DNA of 63,011 nt from Acrasis kona (Eukaryota > Heterolobosea > Eutetramitea > Acrasida > Acrasidae), in assembly GCA_026419775.2 (NCBI GenBank), contig JAOPGA020001296.1:1-63011 (forward strand), read 5' to 3'. The notes beneath the pieces were generated by a model. That model was not told the DNA's origin. It worked only from the letters and a program-made list of their open reading frames with translations, and ran no database searches. The position numbers and the translations under genes were made by a program. Below are positions 28,195 to 36,230 of the stretch, one piece after another; within the stretch, counting starts at the first letter, position 1, and each line of letters starts with the position of its first letter.

Positions 28195-29654
28195 ATGCAT
28201 ACTGCAATCGCCCTGATTTTATTCTGCACACTGGCTCTTTCAAAGAAGAATGGAATGTTTATAGGTCTAGACAATCTACCAAAGCAACCGTTTGAGTACA
28301 GAATGGGTTCGAACGAGGACAATCCGAATAGAGCTCCTGTTATATTCTGTGGTGGACTGAGTGGTGGTGCACTCATGTTCAAGAAGGACAATCTTCAAGA
28401 TACACCAACTCTCTGCACCAAGTCATCCGACGACTTTTACCAAGGTTGGATTAACACTGGCCTGCTAGTTCCAAAAATCACTCAGCCATGCTTATTCCAT
28501 GAGATTGAACCAGTGTTTGTTAATGGTTCCGTTCAAAGCAAACCTGGCATTACTGTCGTCCCCAAAGATTATGGTGGCCATGAAGGTGTTACATACATTG
28601 GTACCACTGCATTGACTGGCATCAACATTGGTGGATATGCGATTAGTCTTTTCAATTATCTTGCAGACAAGGCTGGCTACAAGTTTGGTGAGGACCTTAG
28701 AGGCGCAAACGTAAGTTTCAAATTTTATTTTGAACAAACTCACACCAACAGTACGACTGGAGGCTAGGACCCAAAGAATACTCACGTCCAAACGGAGACT
28801 ACCACAACTTTAAGAATTTGATCGAAGAGACCTATAACAAGAATTCAAATAAAAGAGTACACTTAATTGGTCACAGTCTGGGAGGCTGCTACATTCAAAC
28901 CTTCTTGACAACCTACGTCAGTCAAGAATGGAAAGATAAGTACGTCTCGTCACTAATTTCTTTGGCTGGATCATACTTGGGAGCACCTATGGCCGCTATT
29001 GAGGTAAGAAGATTAATTCACATTAAAAATTAACACACTCAGATGGCCACTGGTACCTCTTTCGGCATACCAATGTTCGATAAAGACGGCGTCAAAAGAG
29101 TCATGAGGAAGATGGGCGGTGCAGCATGGATGTTGCCCACTCCAAACGACGAAGTAATGTACATCACACCTAAGAGAAATTACACAAACTCACAGTAAGT
29201 TTCATTGCCATTACAACTCCTCAATACTCTTAGACTCAAGGAATTCTTCCAAGACATGAAGAGCCCAGAGACTTTTGAAATTTACCAGAACGAAATGGAG
29301 TTTGGAGAGAAAACAAAAGCACCAAGCGTACCTGTCTATTGTATGTATGGAGTAGGTAGCCCAACAGTAACTGCAGCCAAGATGCCAGAAGCCGATGCAC
29401 CAACAAACATTGACGTTGATGAAATAGTAAGTCTCAAACTCCAAAAACATTTTTAACTCTTATAGATCAAACAAGATGGTGACGAAACAGTTCCATTCTA
29501 TTCTTTATCTGCTTGTGATGCGTTTGCTAATAATCAAGATCAGAACAAGTATCCTGTCGTAGTAGATCGCTTCAAAGGAGTAACTCATAGAGGTATTGTT
29601 AGTGACGCAAAGATATTAGAAAGAGTTTTGAACATTGTTACATCAAACAAGTAA
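28195..29654 (+). CDS. Secreted LCAT/lysosomal phospholipase A2-family lipase, 433 aa
   Basis: Exons 28195-28710, 28752-29003, 29043-29194, 29234-29426 and 29466-29654; four introns of 39-41 nt. Signal peptide MHTAIALILFCTLALS. The catalytic triad of the LCAT family is visible: nucleophile Ser in HLIGHSLGGCY, Asp in KQDGDETVPFYS, and His in KGVTHRGIV. The region APVIFCGGLSGG corresponds to the family's N-terminal motif, and DYGGHEGVTYIG..YDWRLGP is typical. LCAT relatives are acyltransferases or phospholipases acting on membrane lipids; in a phagotroph a lysosomal or secreted phospholipase (PLA2G15-like) is most likely. An in-frame ATG 36 bp upstream would spoil the signal peptide, so 28195 is preferred. 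Confidence 0.88.
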
Positions 29655-29764
29655 TAATAAGAATAAAAAGTTTTGAATTACTTCTAGCGTCTCTCTTCTT
29701 ATGCAAAGCTTTCTTAATATAAGTCACCTTGTGTAGAACATCAAACAATTAATGTTTAAATAAT

Positions 29765-31210
29765 TTATTTTAATTTTCTCGACCTTTTCTGCTTTTTCTT
29801 CTTCTTTTTATTTTTGCTTGATTTCTCAACTTCGTTATCAGAAGAATGGCTGCTTGAGTTTTCATCAAGATCCTGTTTGTCATCGTCTTCTTCTTCTACA
29901 TGTGTTGTAACTGATCTTAATTGACCCAACTTTTCATATTTTGCATTGGACAAGATGCTTACATATTGTGAATAGCCCTCAACATTTGAAGTCTTTGCGA
30001 GAACATTTACATCAATGTCATTGATTTGAGAATAGCCAGCATTAATTAAGTGTCTAAAAGCATTTACATAATTGTTCAGCATGACTTGGTGGACATCATC
30101 TACAGGGATTTGATTTAGTTTTTCAATCAAATTCAAATCCACAAGATGTTCCATCATATTCTTTTTTCCACTCAGAAAACATTTCCTGATGGATTCTATG
30201 GATAAATTCTCCCACACACTTCTATCAATAAACCTACATTTTCTCAACTCAACCATTACATTATCTAGACCCCTCTCCACAACAGCATCAAATACATGTT
30301 GTGGGAGTTTATCAAAATTTTTATACTGAAGGATGCGAAGTGCAGACACAACAATCGGGTGATTGTCCATAATGCAGTCAATAACAGCGGGTAGTGAAAT
30401 GTTGTTAATTAAAGAAGGCATTAAAGCAAGAATCGAATAATGTCCACGCCTCACACATTCATCAACCGTTTTCAAGTCCGGACACAAACCCGCTAGTGCA
30501 ATTTCTGCAAAAGATGAACTATTGGTGATGTATGCATGGTTCGCATATTGAACGGCATTAGACATGGACAAGGAAACCATTACCTGAAAGTCTGGGAATG
30601 ACCAATTGTCAGGTTTTAGCAAATGAGTGGCCAGGACATAATCTAAACTTGATTTAACAAGAATGTCACAAACAACAAAAAATGTAATAAACTTTAAATT
30701 ACTAATCACAAATTGTTTCAATGATTTTGGAAAGTGATAAGTGCTTCCCAAGTCCTCTGTTAAAATTTTACTCGAGTCTTGCCATTTGGAACAATCGGAA
30801 ACATTTAGGTGCTCCAAGTTCTCCATCGCTGCTATACTGCTCAAAGTGCCGTCTATTGTGATTAATGGATTTTCTGAAATGTTCAGGTGAATTAGAGTTC
30901 TTTTGTAAGCTTTGGTAAGTAGACTAATATTGTTGTCGCGAAGCTTGCAACCAACTAGTGCCGCATGTTGAATGTTTGGGAAGTACTCGATAAAATCTGC
31001 GAAATTCTTACGCTTGAAAGCGAGTATATTTTTTGTTTTCCCCATGGCCTTATCGATTGGATTTTGCTCATTGACGGAAAGTATTCTGTTCACATGTGGC
31101 CATAACCCAGAAAATAATCTCGAAGATAAACTCACTCTAAAGAGGTCTTTTTGTTCAACAAATTTGAGTATGTGCATGATGCACTCTGGCGGTATGACGT
31201 CTAGGTCCAT
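29765..31210 (-). CDS. F-box protein, 481 aa
   Basis: Single exon from the ATG at 31210. An F-box lies at about residues 5-50 (LDVIPPECIMHILKFVEQ, then DLFRVSLSSRLFSGLW), the module that ties substrates to SCF ubiquitin ligases through SKP1. The middle contains a few leucine-rich-repeat-like segments (LIHLNISENPLITIDG, LEHLNVSDCSKW) and helical repeats that may form the substrate-binding part. The C-terminus is acidic then strongly basic (EEEDDDKQD .. KNKKKKKKQKRSRKLK), a possible nuclear localisation signal. The frame is open a few codons upstream but with no ATG. The substrate is unknown. Confidence 0.78.
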   Translation of the reverse strand: MDLDVIPPECIMHILKFVEQKDLFRVSLSSRLFSGLWPHVNRILSVNEQNPIDKAMGKTKNILAFKRKNFADFIEYFPNIQHAALVGCKLRDNNISLLTKAYKRTLIHLNISENPLITIDGTLSSIAAMENLEHLNVSDCSKWQDSSKILTEDLGSTYHFPKSLKQFVISNLKFITFFVVCDILVKSSLDYVLATHLLKPDNWSFPDFQVMVSLSMSNAVQYANHAYITNSSSFAEIALAGLCPDLKTVDECVRRGHYSILALMPSLINNISLPAVIDCIMDNHPIVVSALRILQYKNFDKLPQHVFDAVVERGLDNVMVELRKCRFIDRSVWENLSIESIRKCFLSGKKNMMEHLVDLNLIEKLNQIPVDDVHQVMLNNYVNAFRHLINAGYSQINDIDVNVLAKTSNVEGYSQYVSILSNAKYEKLGQLRSVTTHVEEEDDDKQDLDENSSSHSSDNEVEKSSKNKKKKKKQKRSRKLK

Positions 31211-31254
31211 GACAGACAATATCAGGATTGAACTTTTGTTTACAATAAATCTCT

Positions 31255-31375
31255 AGTCCAAGACTAGTACAAGGCAAATGAGTTGCACCAAAAGGATGGA
31301 ATCGTTTCTCATTTGAAATAAAGTGGCATCATTTGCATATTCAGTGTTCAGTCCAAGACTAGTACAAGGCAAATG
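31255..31375. repeat. Direct repeat of 26 bp, 95 bp apart
   Basis: An identical 26-bp word beginning AGTCCAAGACTAGTACAAGG occurs at 31255-31280 and 31350-31375, upstream of the F-box gene. It includes the palindrome ACTAGT. It could be a promoter element or the trace of a local duplication. Confidence 0.75.
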
Positions 31376-31805
31376 CGACAAAATGTATTCTGACTATCGT
31401 GGAATAATTTCAAAGAGAACATATCCCTAAATGTGAATCTTTTCATAATGTGACATTATTAAACAAAGAAGCAGCTCATTTTGTAGCACTTCATCAAATT
31501 TGAACATACGTTTCATTGTTATTGCCTTCCCGTATTTTGCAGTGTGCAAAACGACCGATAATAAACATACTTTTATATACCATTGGATGTAATGACAATG
31601 TATAAAACTACAATAAACTGTTCGGATTTCTAACCAAAAGAACTTTGTTTGTGTTTGTTTTACGTAAATTTCTAACAATGTAGGACCACCTACCTTAGCA
31701 ACATAATAAAAACAAAATAACACAATAATTTTGCTACCATGAAGTGCCTGTTACTGCCCTTACACTGCAACCGGAAGGCCTGTTCCTACCTCTGATGGAG
31801 ATACT
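31376..31805. other. Intergenic stretch, no firm gene
   Basis: About 430 bp. A minus-strand frame (31427-31723) is open but hydrophobic, lacks a proper start and looks like chance. The last 50 bp before 31806 are open in the same frame as the following small gene (TGRPVPTSDGDT), so that gene may have a longer 5' part. Confidence 0.35.
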
Positions 31806-31997
31806 ATGGCAAGATGCGTGCGAGCGACGAAAAGGCAAATGAAGTTAGGCACTAACCATGTCAAACAAGTGCCCAATCCAAACAACATTGTTTTACCAAA
31901 AACACATTTTCCTGTCGTGGAATCAAATCCAGAAAGGGAAAGAATATACATGGAGAGACTACGTGAAAGTCTTAAACGTCTTGAAAAGAAGAAATAA
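31806..31997 (+). CDS. Small basic protein, 63 aa
   Basis: ATG-to-stop frame MARCVRATKRQMKLGTNH... ending SLKRLEKKK. It is strongly basic with an amphipathic C-terminal helix (ERIYMERLRESLKRLEKK). The frame is open for 20 more codons upstream with coding-like composition, so a 5' exon may be missing from this call. A donor at 31963 (CTAC|GTGAAA) would join it in phase with the exon at 32086, though the intron would be 123 nt, long for this window. No family recognised. Confidence 0.5.
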   Translation: MARCVRATKRQMKLGTNHVKQVPNPNNIVLPKTHFPVVESNPERERIYMERLRESLKRLEKKK

Positions 31998-32085
31998 ACT
32001 TGTTATATCGTTCTTTTTGTCATCATAAGCTTTTGTTATTGTAACCTAACCTTTCAAATGTCTAACATCTGACATGCCCAATCAG

Positions 32086-32267
32086 GAGATACTTGCGTAG
32101 TGGTGAAGGGACGCATAACACTACAGCCCAATAGATTGTACGTACCGTCCGAACATGGGGAGGCCGTTTGCGAAGCATTTATAGAGGCCATAAAGAACGA
32201 ACACTTCGTGTATCCTCCCCCAGATCATCCTCAAGAATGGTACAGCTCCGACATGTACGACTATTAA
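32086..32267 (+). CDS. Coding exon of an unresolved small gene
   Basis: A stretch with unmistakable coding composition, entered after an AATCAG acceptor: DTCVVVKGRITLQPNRLYV, then PSEHGEAVCEAFIEA and YPPPDHPQEWYSSDMYDY, stop. The preceding 45-nt piece 32041-32085 (GTAACC..TCAG) is intron-sized but leads to no ATG. It may instead be the 3' exon of the gene starting at 31806. The function is unknown. The stop codon touches the ATG of the next frame at 32268. Confidence 0.5.
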
Positions 32268-32748
32268 ATGTATACATTTTTAGCAATTACGTTTATTATA
32301 CAAATGCTTTCTATCTCTTCTTGCGACGGAATTATACACACAACTCTAGCAATCCTGTCCTCGTCGGCCTTTTTGCCTTCTAATTTCTGTTCTATTTTGG
32401 GATGCCATCCAAACAAACACAAATCGAAGGCAAGATTTTTCCCTGCTGTGAAGAAGGTAAGTAAGTAACTTTATCTTGACATTGACAAACTTTCTCAGAT
32501 ACTTTACAAAACACATTGGCGAAGAAGGTTGTGCAAAAAGACAAAAATTGAAACCAGGTTACAAACTGCCGAAGGTTGATGCTATACATGTTGTACAGTC
32601 GGTTGGTGTTTCTGCACATCTTCGCGAAGTCAATCTGTTGCACAATCAAGGTATTGCTACTAAAAGTTCATATTGTCGCACTTTCATTTGTTACACTCAT
32701 CGCATTGTACAACAGGATATATTCTTCGTTGTTGATAGTAGTATGTGA
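32268..32748 (+). CDS. Possible secreted or membrane protein, 148 aa
   Basis: Exons 32268-32464 and 32499-32748, with a 34-nt intron (GTAACT..CTCAG) chosen because only this donor among three overlapping GTAA sites keeps the frame. The N-terminus is hydrophobic (MYTFLAITFIIQMLSISSC), consistent with a signal peptide or anchor. The rest is basic with scattered Cys and ends FFVVDSSM. Its ATG directly abuts the stop of the previous frame, so either the real start is a later Met (MLSISSCDG at 32304) or the two are not both genes. No family recognised. Confidence 0.4.
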
Positions 32749-33110
32749 AACTATTTGGGAATAACGTCTACTGTCGCTGCGGTACCGTTTCGTCACAGAT
32801 ACCAGCAACAGTCATCAATACACGTTACACAACACACAAACAATATCAACGATACCCATACATCAGATCAAACATACATTATCACAAGCGGATACATTAA
32901 TCCTATTTCGTCACCCTCCAATGTCGCCGCCAAATGAGTATGAGCAGTAGCCTTTGCACATTACATCTTTAATTCACTAATAATTCGTTAGAGTCTAGCA
33001 ATATGGATGACATTTTCAATACATATCCTTCCAACCATCACAACATTCAGCGAGGACATACCTACATTTACATCAAACCTTATCGTATGATTCTATCCAC
33101 AATGGTCAAA
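32749..33110 (+). pseudogene. Decayed coding-like stretch, relative of sequence near 39 kb
   Basis: Two coding-looking frames without proper starts: one rich in S, T, N and Q (RYQQQSSIHVTQHTNN .. SSPSNVAAK, to 32937), and one from 33003 (MDDIFNTYPSNHHNIQRG...). A 21-bp word at 33061-33081 recurs exactly at 39076-39096, each preceded by a GGATGA-containing segment, so this stretch shares ancestry with the 39-kb region. I read it as a repeat-derived or pseudogene fragment. Confidence 0.4.
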
Positions 33111-33300
33111 CTCAATGGTTAACATGTTACTGTCATCTAAAATGTTAAGGTTGGAGTTGTCTTGAGTTGTTCGGATGTTAAAAATAAAAAGGAGATCATT
33201 ACAATGCCGAAAGTCTATTTTTGGCGTTCCTGATATAGACCAACCCTTTTTATATTTATATCAGACATCAAATAGTTGACAAGAATTACGTGTTAAAATA

Positions 33301-34386
33301 ATGAAGGCCAAAGGTCCGACACTGAGGTCAAGCTTTCTATTCATCATTGGGACTCTGTTGACATTATTTATCGGCTATACGTTACTCAAGAAATTTGAAA
33401 AGCCTAGACTAAATATCTCTGTGCTCAATGAACAAAGAGAATACCACGTAGTTAGACCCGTGGGCGTAAATTCCGGAGCAAACAAGCTTTCTAGAGTACC
33501 TTTATTCGTCTGCTCATCAAATAACGTACCTCGACCACCGGTTGTAAAACCGAGTCCGCTTCGGTTCCCAAACCAGTTCCTCCCCTACTTTAAGTACCAA
33601 ACAGGGGGTGCTGTCGATGGCTGGACTGCACCTGGTGCTCTTATGCTCACCTGGCTCCTTTCAAAGCATCAACATGAAATCGGTATCTCAGGTACTGTCG
33701 GTGAAATCGGAGTCCATCACGGTCGATTCTTTATAGGAATCGCCTTAACAGCACGTGAAGGCGAGAGCATCTTTGCTTTGGATGTTTTCGAGGATAAACA
33801 AGATTTAAACGTTGACAGAAGCGGGAGCGGTTCTCTCCACTACACAAGAACTCATGCAGAAAAGTTTGGTATTAACATGGACAAAGATGTTATTGTAGTA
33901 AAGGGCGCATCTAACGATTTTTCAGAGCAGGATTTCATTTCCAAGGGATTAGACAAAGTTCGTTACATGAGCATAGATGGAGGTCACACGACCACCACAA
34001 CACAGCATGATTTGAACATTGCAGCTTGCGTAACAAACGACGGATCGATCGTTGTTGTTGATGACTTCCAACATGTAAATTGGCCAGGTGTCAGCGAAGG
34101 AGTATTCCGTTTTATAGCACTTCAACCATTAGGAAGAAACGGACAAGAACATCGTCTAGTACCATTCCTCCAAGCTCACAACAAACTGTACTTGACAACT
34201 CCTTCTCATCATAAAATCTATGTGGAGTTTTTAAAAAACCATCCATTCTACGAGCAGCATTTTAAGACATATCCTGATGCAAAAAGAGAAAACAGGTATG
34301 GAACAGGACTTGATGGCTTTGGATGGGTCTTTATAGCTCATGATCCCGATGTTGATACTTATAACCAAGAGATTCAAAAATTGTGA
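33301..34386 (+). CDS. Membrane-anchored class I methyltransferase-like protein, 361 aa
   Basis: Single exon. A single N-terminal transmembrane helix (about residues 10-30: SSFLFIIGTLLTLFIGYTLL) after a short basic head suggests a type II membrane protein, probably of the Golgi or ER. From about 130 the sequence shows a Rossmann methyltransferase core: GTVGEIGVHHGRFFIG (motif I), IFALDVFEDKQDLN (acidic motif II), RYMSIDGGHTTTTTQHDL and SIVVVDDFQHVNWPGV. These features match the Methyltransf_24 type, in which the DGGH and DDF motifs are typical. Acceptor unknown; sugar or glycan O-methylation is one possibility given the predicted topology. Confidence 0.8.
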   Translation: MKAKGPTLRSSFLFIIGTLLTLFIGYTLLKKFEKPRLNISVLNEQREYHVVRPVGVNSGANKLSRVPLFVCSSNNVPRPPVVKPSPLRFPNQFLPYFKYQTGGAVDGWTAPGALMLTWLLSKHQHEIGISGTVGEIGVHHGRFFIGIALTAREGESIFALDVFEDKQDLNVDRSGSGSLHYTRTHAEKFGINMDKDVIVVKGASNDFSEQDFISKGLDKVRYMSIDGGHTTTTTQHDLNIAACVTNDGSIVVVDDFQHVNWPGVSEGVFRFIALQPLGRNGQEHRLVPFLQAHNKLYLTTPSHHKIYVEFLKNHPFYEQHFKTYPDAKRENRYGTGLDGFGWVFIAHDPDVDTYNQEIQKL

Positions 34387-34842
34387 TTAAAATATTTATA
34401 TTAAATTTATTTATATTTGTAAAGTTTTTATGTTTGATCAGCACCATATCGGTTCGCCACAAAAAACAACACAACAATATGAGTTTAATGAAATCTTGAT
34501 TGCTACTTTTTAATGTCTCAAAATTTCTTTGGCACATTTTTCTTCTTCCAACAATCCGTTCATACACTATTCCCAACGTCACAACCATTTCAAACACACT
34601 TTGAGTATGTGAAACTACAGATTGTTCTCATGTAGTGTTTAAAGGATCATATGAAATTTAAAACGTCAACAATAAAAAATAAGAATTTTATATGTATGTG
34701 ATTTTGTTAACATGCTCTATCATATTGTCGACTCAGAATGTCGATACATTATACTTTTCTAACCCAAGTAGTACTTTCCTCGACCGAGATCTTACTTGAT
34801 GACAATTCCACAAATAAATTGACACCACATAAAATAAAATTA
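34387..34842. other. Intergenic stretch before the tRNA gene
   Basis: About 450 bp. On the minus strand two short frames look partly coding (MVVTLGIVYERIVG from 34588, and MNGLLEEEKCAKEILRH near 34568-34518), but neither can be joined to a full gene. Directly 3' of the tRNA on the minus strand there are two TTTT runs within 15 nt, which serve as a Pol III terminator. Confidence 0.4.
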
Positions 34843-34941
34843 CTTCGATACCGGGAATCGAACCCGGGCCTGAAGAGTGAGAGTCTTCCATCCTTTGTAG
34901 ATTATCGTAAGAAAGTTGTAAAACCACTGGACGATATCGAA
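34843..34941 (-). tRNA. tRNA-Glu (anticodon CTC) with 27-nt insertion in the D-loop
   Basis: Reading the minus strand from 34941: acceptor TTCGATA pairs perfectly with TATCGAA (34850-34844), discriminator G. The D stem GTCC pairs with GGAT (one G-T pair). The anticodon arm is GAAGA-CTCTCAC-TCTTC, so the anticodon is CTC (codon GAG). The T arm CCGGG-TTCGATT-CCCGG is perfect and contains the B box. The D-loop AGTGGTT...A is interrupted by 27 nt (34921-34895). Without this insert the gene is an ordinary 72-nt tRNA-Glu. Nuclear tRNA introns normally sit one base 3' of the anticodon, so this position is non-canonical. The insert ends in TACAA-type direct repeats (TTACAAC near the 5' end, CTACAAA at the 3' end). 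T runs downstream give a Pol III terminator. Confidence 0.85.
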
Positions 34942-35045
34942 CTATATAAGTATTCTCAATGTTAAATATAGAAAAAAATAATATATCTATTGCAAGAAAT
35001 GTAGCTCTAGATCTCTACCAGAGCATGTTGGCCAAGTTTTAGAAA

Positions 35046-35225
35046 ATGAACTGGACAGTGGAGAGGGAAGAAGCCGAAGCGGAAAATGAAGAGGAGGCCA
35101 GGGATCCAAAATTAACTCCGAAACAAATACTTTTGAACATGCGATTCCAAAAAGTTTTCTCGTTTATTCAAAAACACAAAGTCCAAGTTCCGCAACCTAG
35201 AACTCGGGATTTCTCAAAATTCTAA
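35046..35225 (+). CDS. Small acidic-then-basic protein, 59 aa, in a GC-rich island
   Basis: ATG-to-stop frame: MNWTVEREEAEAENEEEARD, then a basic helix-rich part with KQILLNMRFQKVFSFIQ and a PQPRTRD tail. GC content and codon choice (GCC, GAG, AGG) are higher than in the neighbours. Its 3' end overlaps the 3' end of the convergent minus-strand frame by 12 bp. No family recognised. Confidence 0.45.
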   Translation: MNWTVEREEAEAENEEEARDPKLTPKQILLNMRFQKVFSFIQKHKVQVPQPRTRDFSKF

Positions 35226-35525
35226 TCCTGTCTCCTGCCTTTTGATCACATTGAACAAACCGGTCCCACCCAGAATTTGTTCGAGGCCTCTGCTGGTGGT
35301 GGTTCTCAATCTCTTCGAAGGCGTCCCGCTCGCCCTGTCCTGCTTGTTCAATANGTCNTAAATGGCCTTCCTGTCTCCACGGTACCTTCTTACCTGTTCC
35401 ATCATGGCCTTGTCGATGGTCACCTCCGTGCTCAAGCACCTGCAGTAATACGCGTATTGGTTAACGCTGTCGCAAAGGTACTTGAGCGCATCGATCTTGG
35501 ACAAGCTGTCCCACTTGTTCAACAT
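35214..35525 (-). CDS. Unknown protein, about 103 aa, GC-rich, two undetermined bases
   Basis: From the ATG at 35525: MLNKWDSLSKIDALKYLCDS, then MMEQVRRYRGDRKAI, and GLEQILGGTGLFNVIKRQE. The frame is also open upstream to 35549, but without ATG. The region is about 50 percent GC against roughly 35-38 percent around it. Bases 35354 and 35358 are undetermined. It has mixed charge and a helical look. It could be a transferred gene, a repeat-derived gene or an inserted foreign piece. No family recognised. Confidence 0.45.
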   Translation of the reverse strand: MLNKWDSLSKIDALKYLCDSVNQYAYYCRCLSTEVTIDKAMMEQVRRYRGDRKAIXDXLNKQDRASGTPSKRLRTTTSRGLEQILGGTGLFNVIKRQETGLEF

Positions 35526-35554
35526 GTCCTCGGCAACCTTCCATGTCACTTTGA

Positions 35555-35570
35555 TAAATAAATAAATAAC

Positions 35571-35601
<31 letters not shown>

Positions 35602-35602
35602 C
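35555..35602. repeat. AAAT/TAAA microsatellite
   Basis: Tetranucleotide tract of about twelve AAAT units with a few interruptions (AAATAAATAACTAAATAAAT type), immediately upstream of the GC-rich minus-strand frame. Confidence 0.9.
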
Positions 35603-35761
35603 TCTTTTAAAAATTAATTTCATGAATGATGAAAAGAAAGTCTAGTGGTGAAGAAAGAAAAGGAAGATATGCTCAATTGAATCGTTGTGTTGAATGATAT
35701 TTGGATAAATTGTTACAAAATAATTTATTAATTTTTCTAATCTTGAGATGGGAATGAGATT

Positions 35762-35941
35762 CTATATCTTAGAAGTTCTCATCACAGCAAAATGTAATTT
35801 CCAAAGTGCACCTTTCCACATTCTTGGACTTTTGTTGATTGTAATCGGTTCTATTCTACGCGAGCATTCGCGATGTCCAATGTTTGGATATTTCTCGAGG
35901 CACTCCAACCATTTCATGGGCGAAGTATCTTCTACAAACAT
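35762..35941 (-). CDS. Possible small protein, 59 aa
   Basis: ATG-to-stop frame MFVEDTSPMKWLECLEKYPN, then IGHRECSRRIEPITINKSP and a C-terminal WKGALWKLHF. It is rich in W, C and K and more protein-like than the overlapping plus-strand frame. No family recognised; it could be a fragment. Confidence 0.3.
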   Translation of the reverse strand: MFVEDTSPMKWLECLEKYPNIGHRECSRRIEPITINKSPRMWKGALWKLHFAVMRTSKI

Positions 35942-36032
35942 CAATGCTCTTAGAAGTTAAACGTAATGTATATAATCGTTATCCAACCAAATGCAGTCCA
36001 ATGCGTATCTCTAGATGCGGTCTTAGTAAATT

Positions 36033-36230
36033 ATGCTTGATGTCCTTCAAAACTTCTTAAATATCTTGATTTTGATGGTTTTAATGATTGTTGTTACATC
36101 AAAAACGTCTTACTTGCAGCATAAAAGGTATTATGAAGTAGTGTGTAGTCATCCTGGAATTTCTTTCAATCAACTATTGGTTGCAGAATGTGATGAAATA
36201 GACTATCTAATCTTCCCTACAGACGTTTAG
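36033..36230 (+). CDS. Possible small secreted or membrane protein, 65 aa
   Basis: ATG-to-stop frame with a hydrophobic N-terminal segment (NFLNILILMVLMIVVTS) followed by a polar part with two Cys (YEVVCSHPGISFN, AECDEIDYLIFPTDV). Fits a short signal peptide plus mature domain. Nothing identifies it. Confidence 0.35.
   Translation: MLDVLQNFLNILILMVLMIVVTSKTSYLQHKRYYEVVCSHPGISFNQLLVAECDEIDYLIFPTDV

Noticed and set aside
35748-35960. 70-codon plus-strand frame
   Set aside because: Overlaps a more protein-like minus-strand frame; hydrophobic by chance composition.
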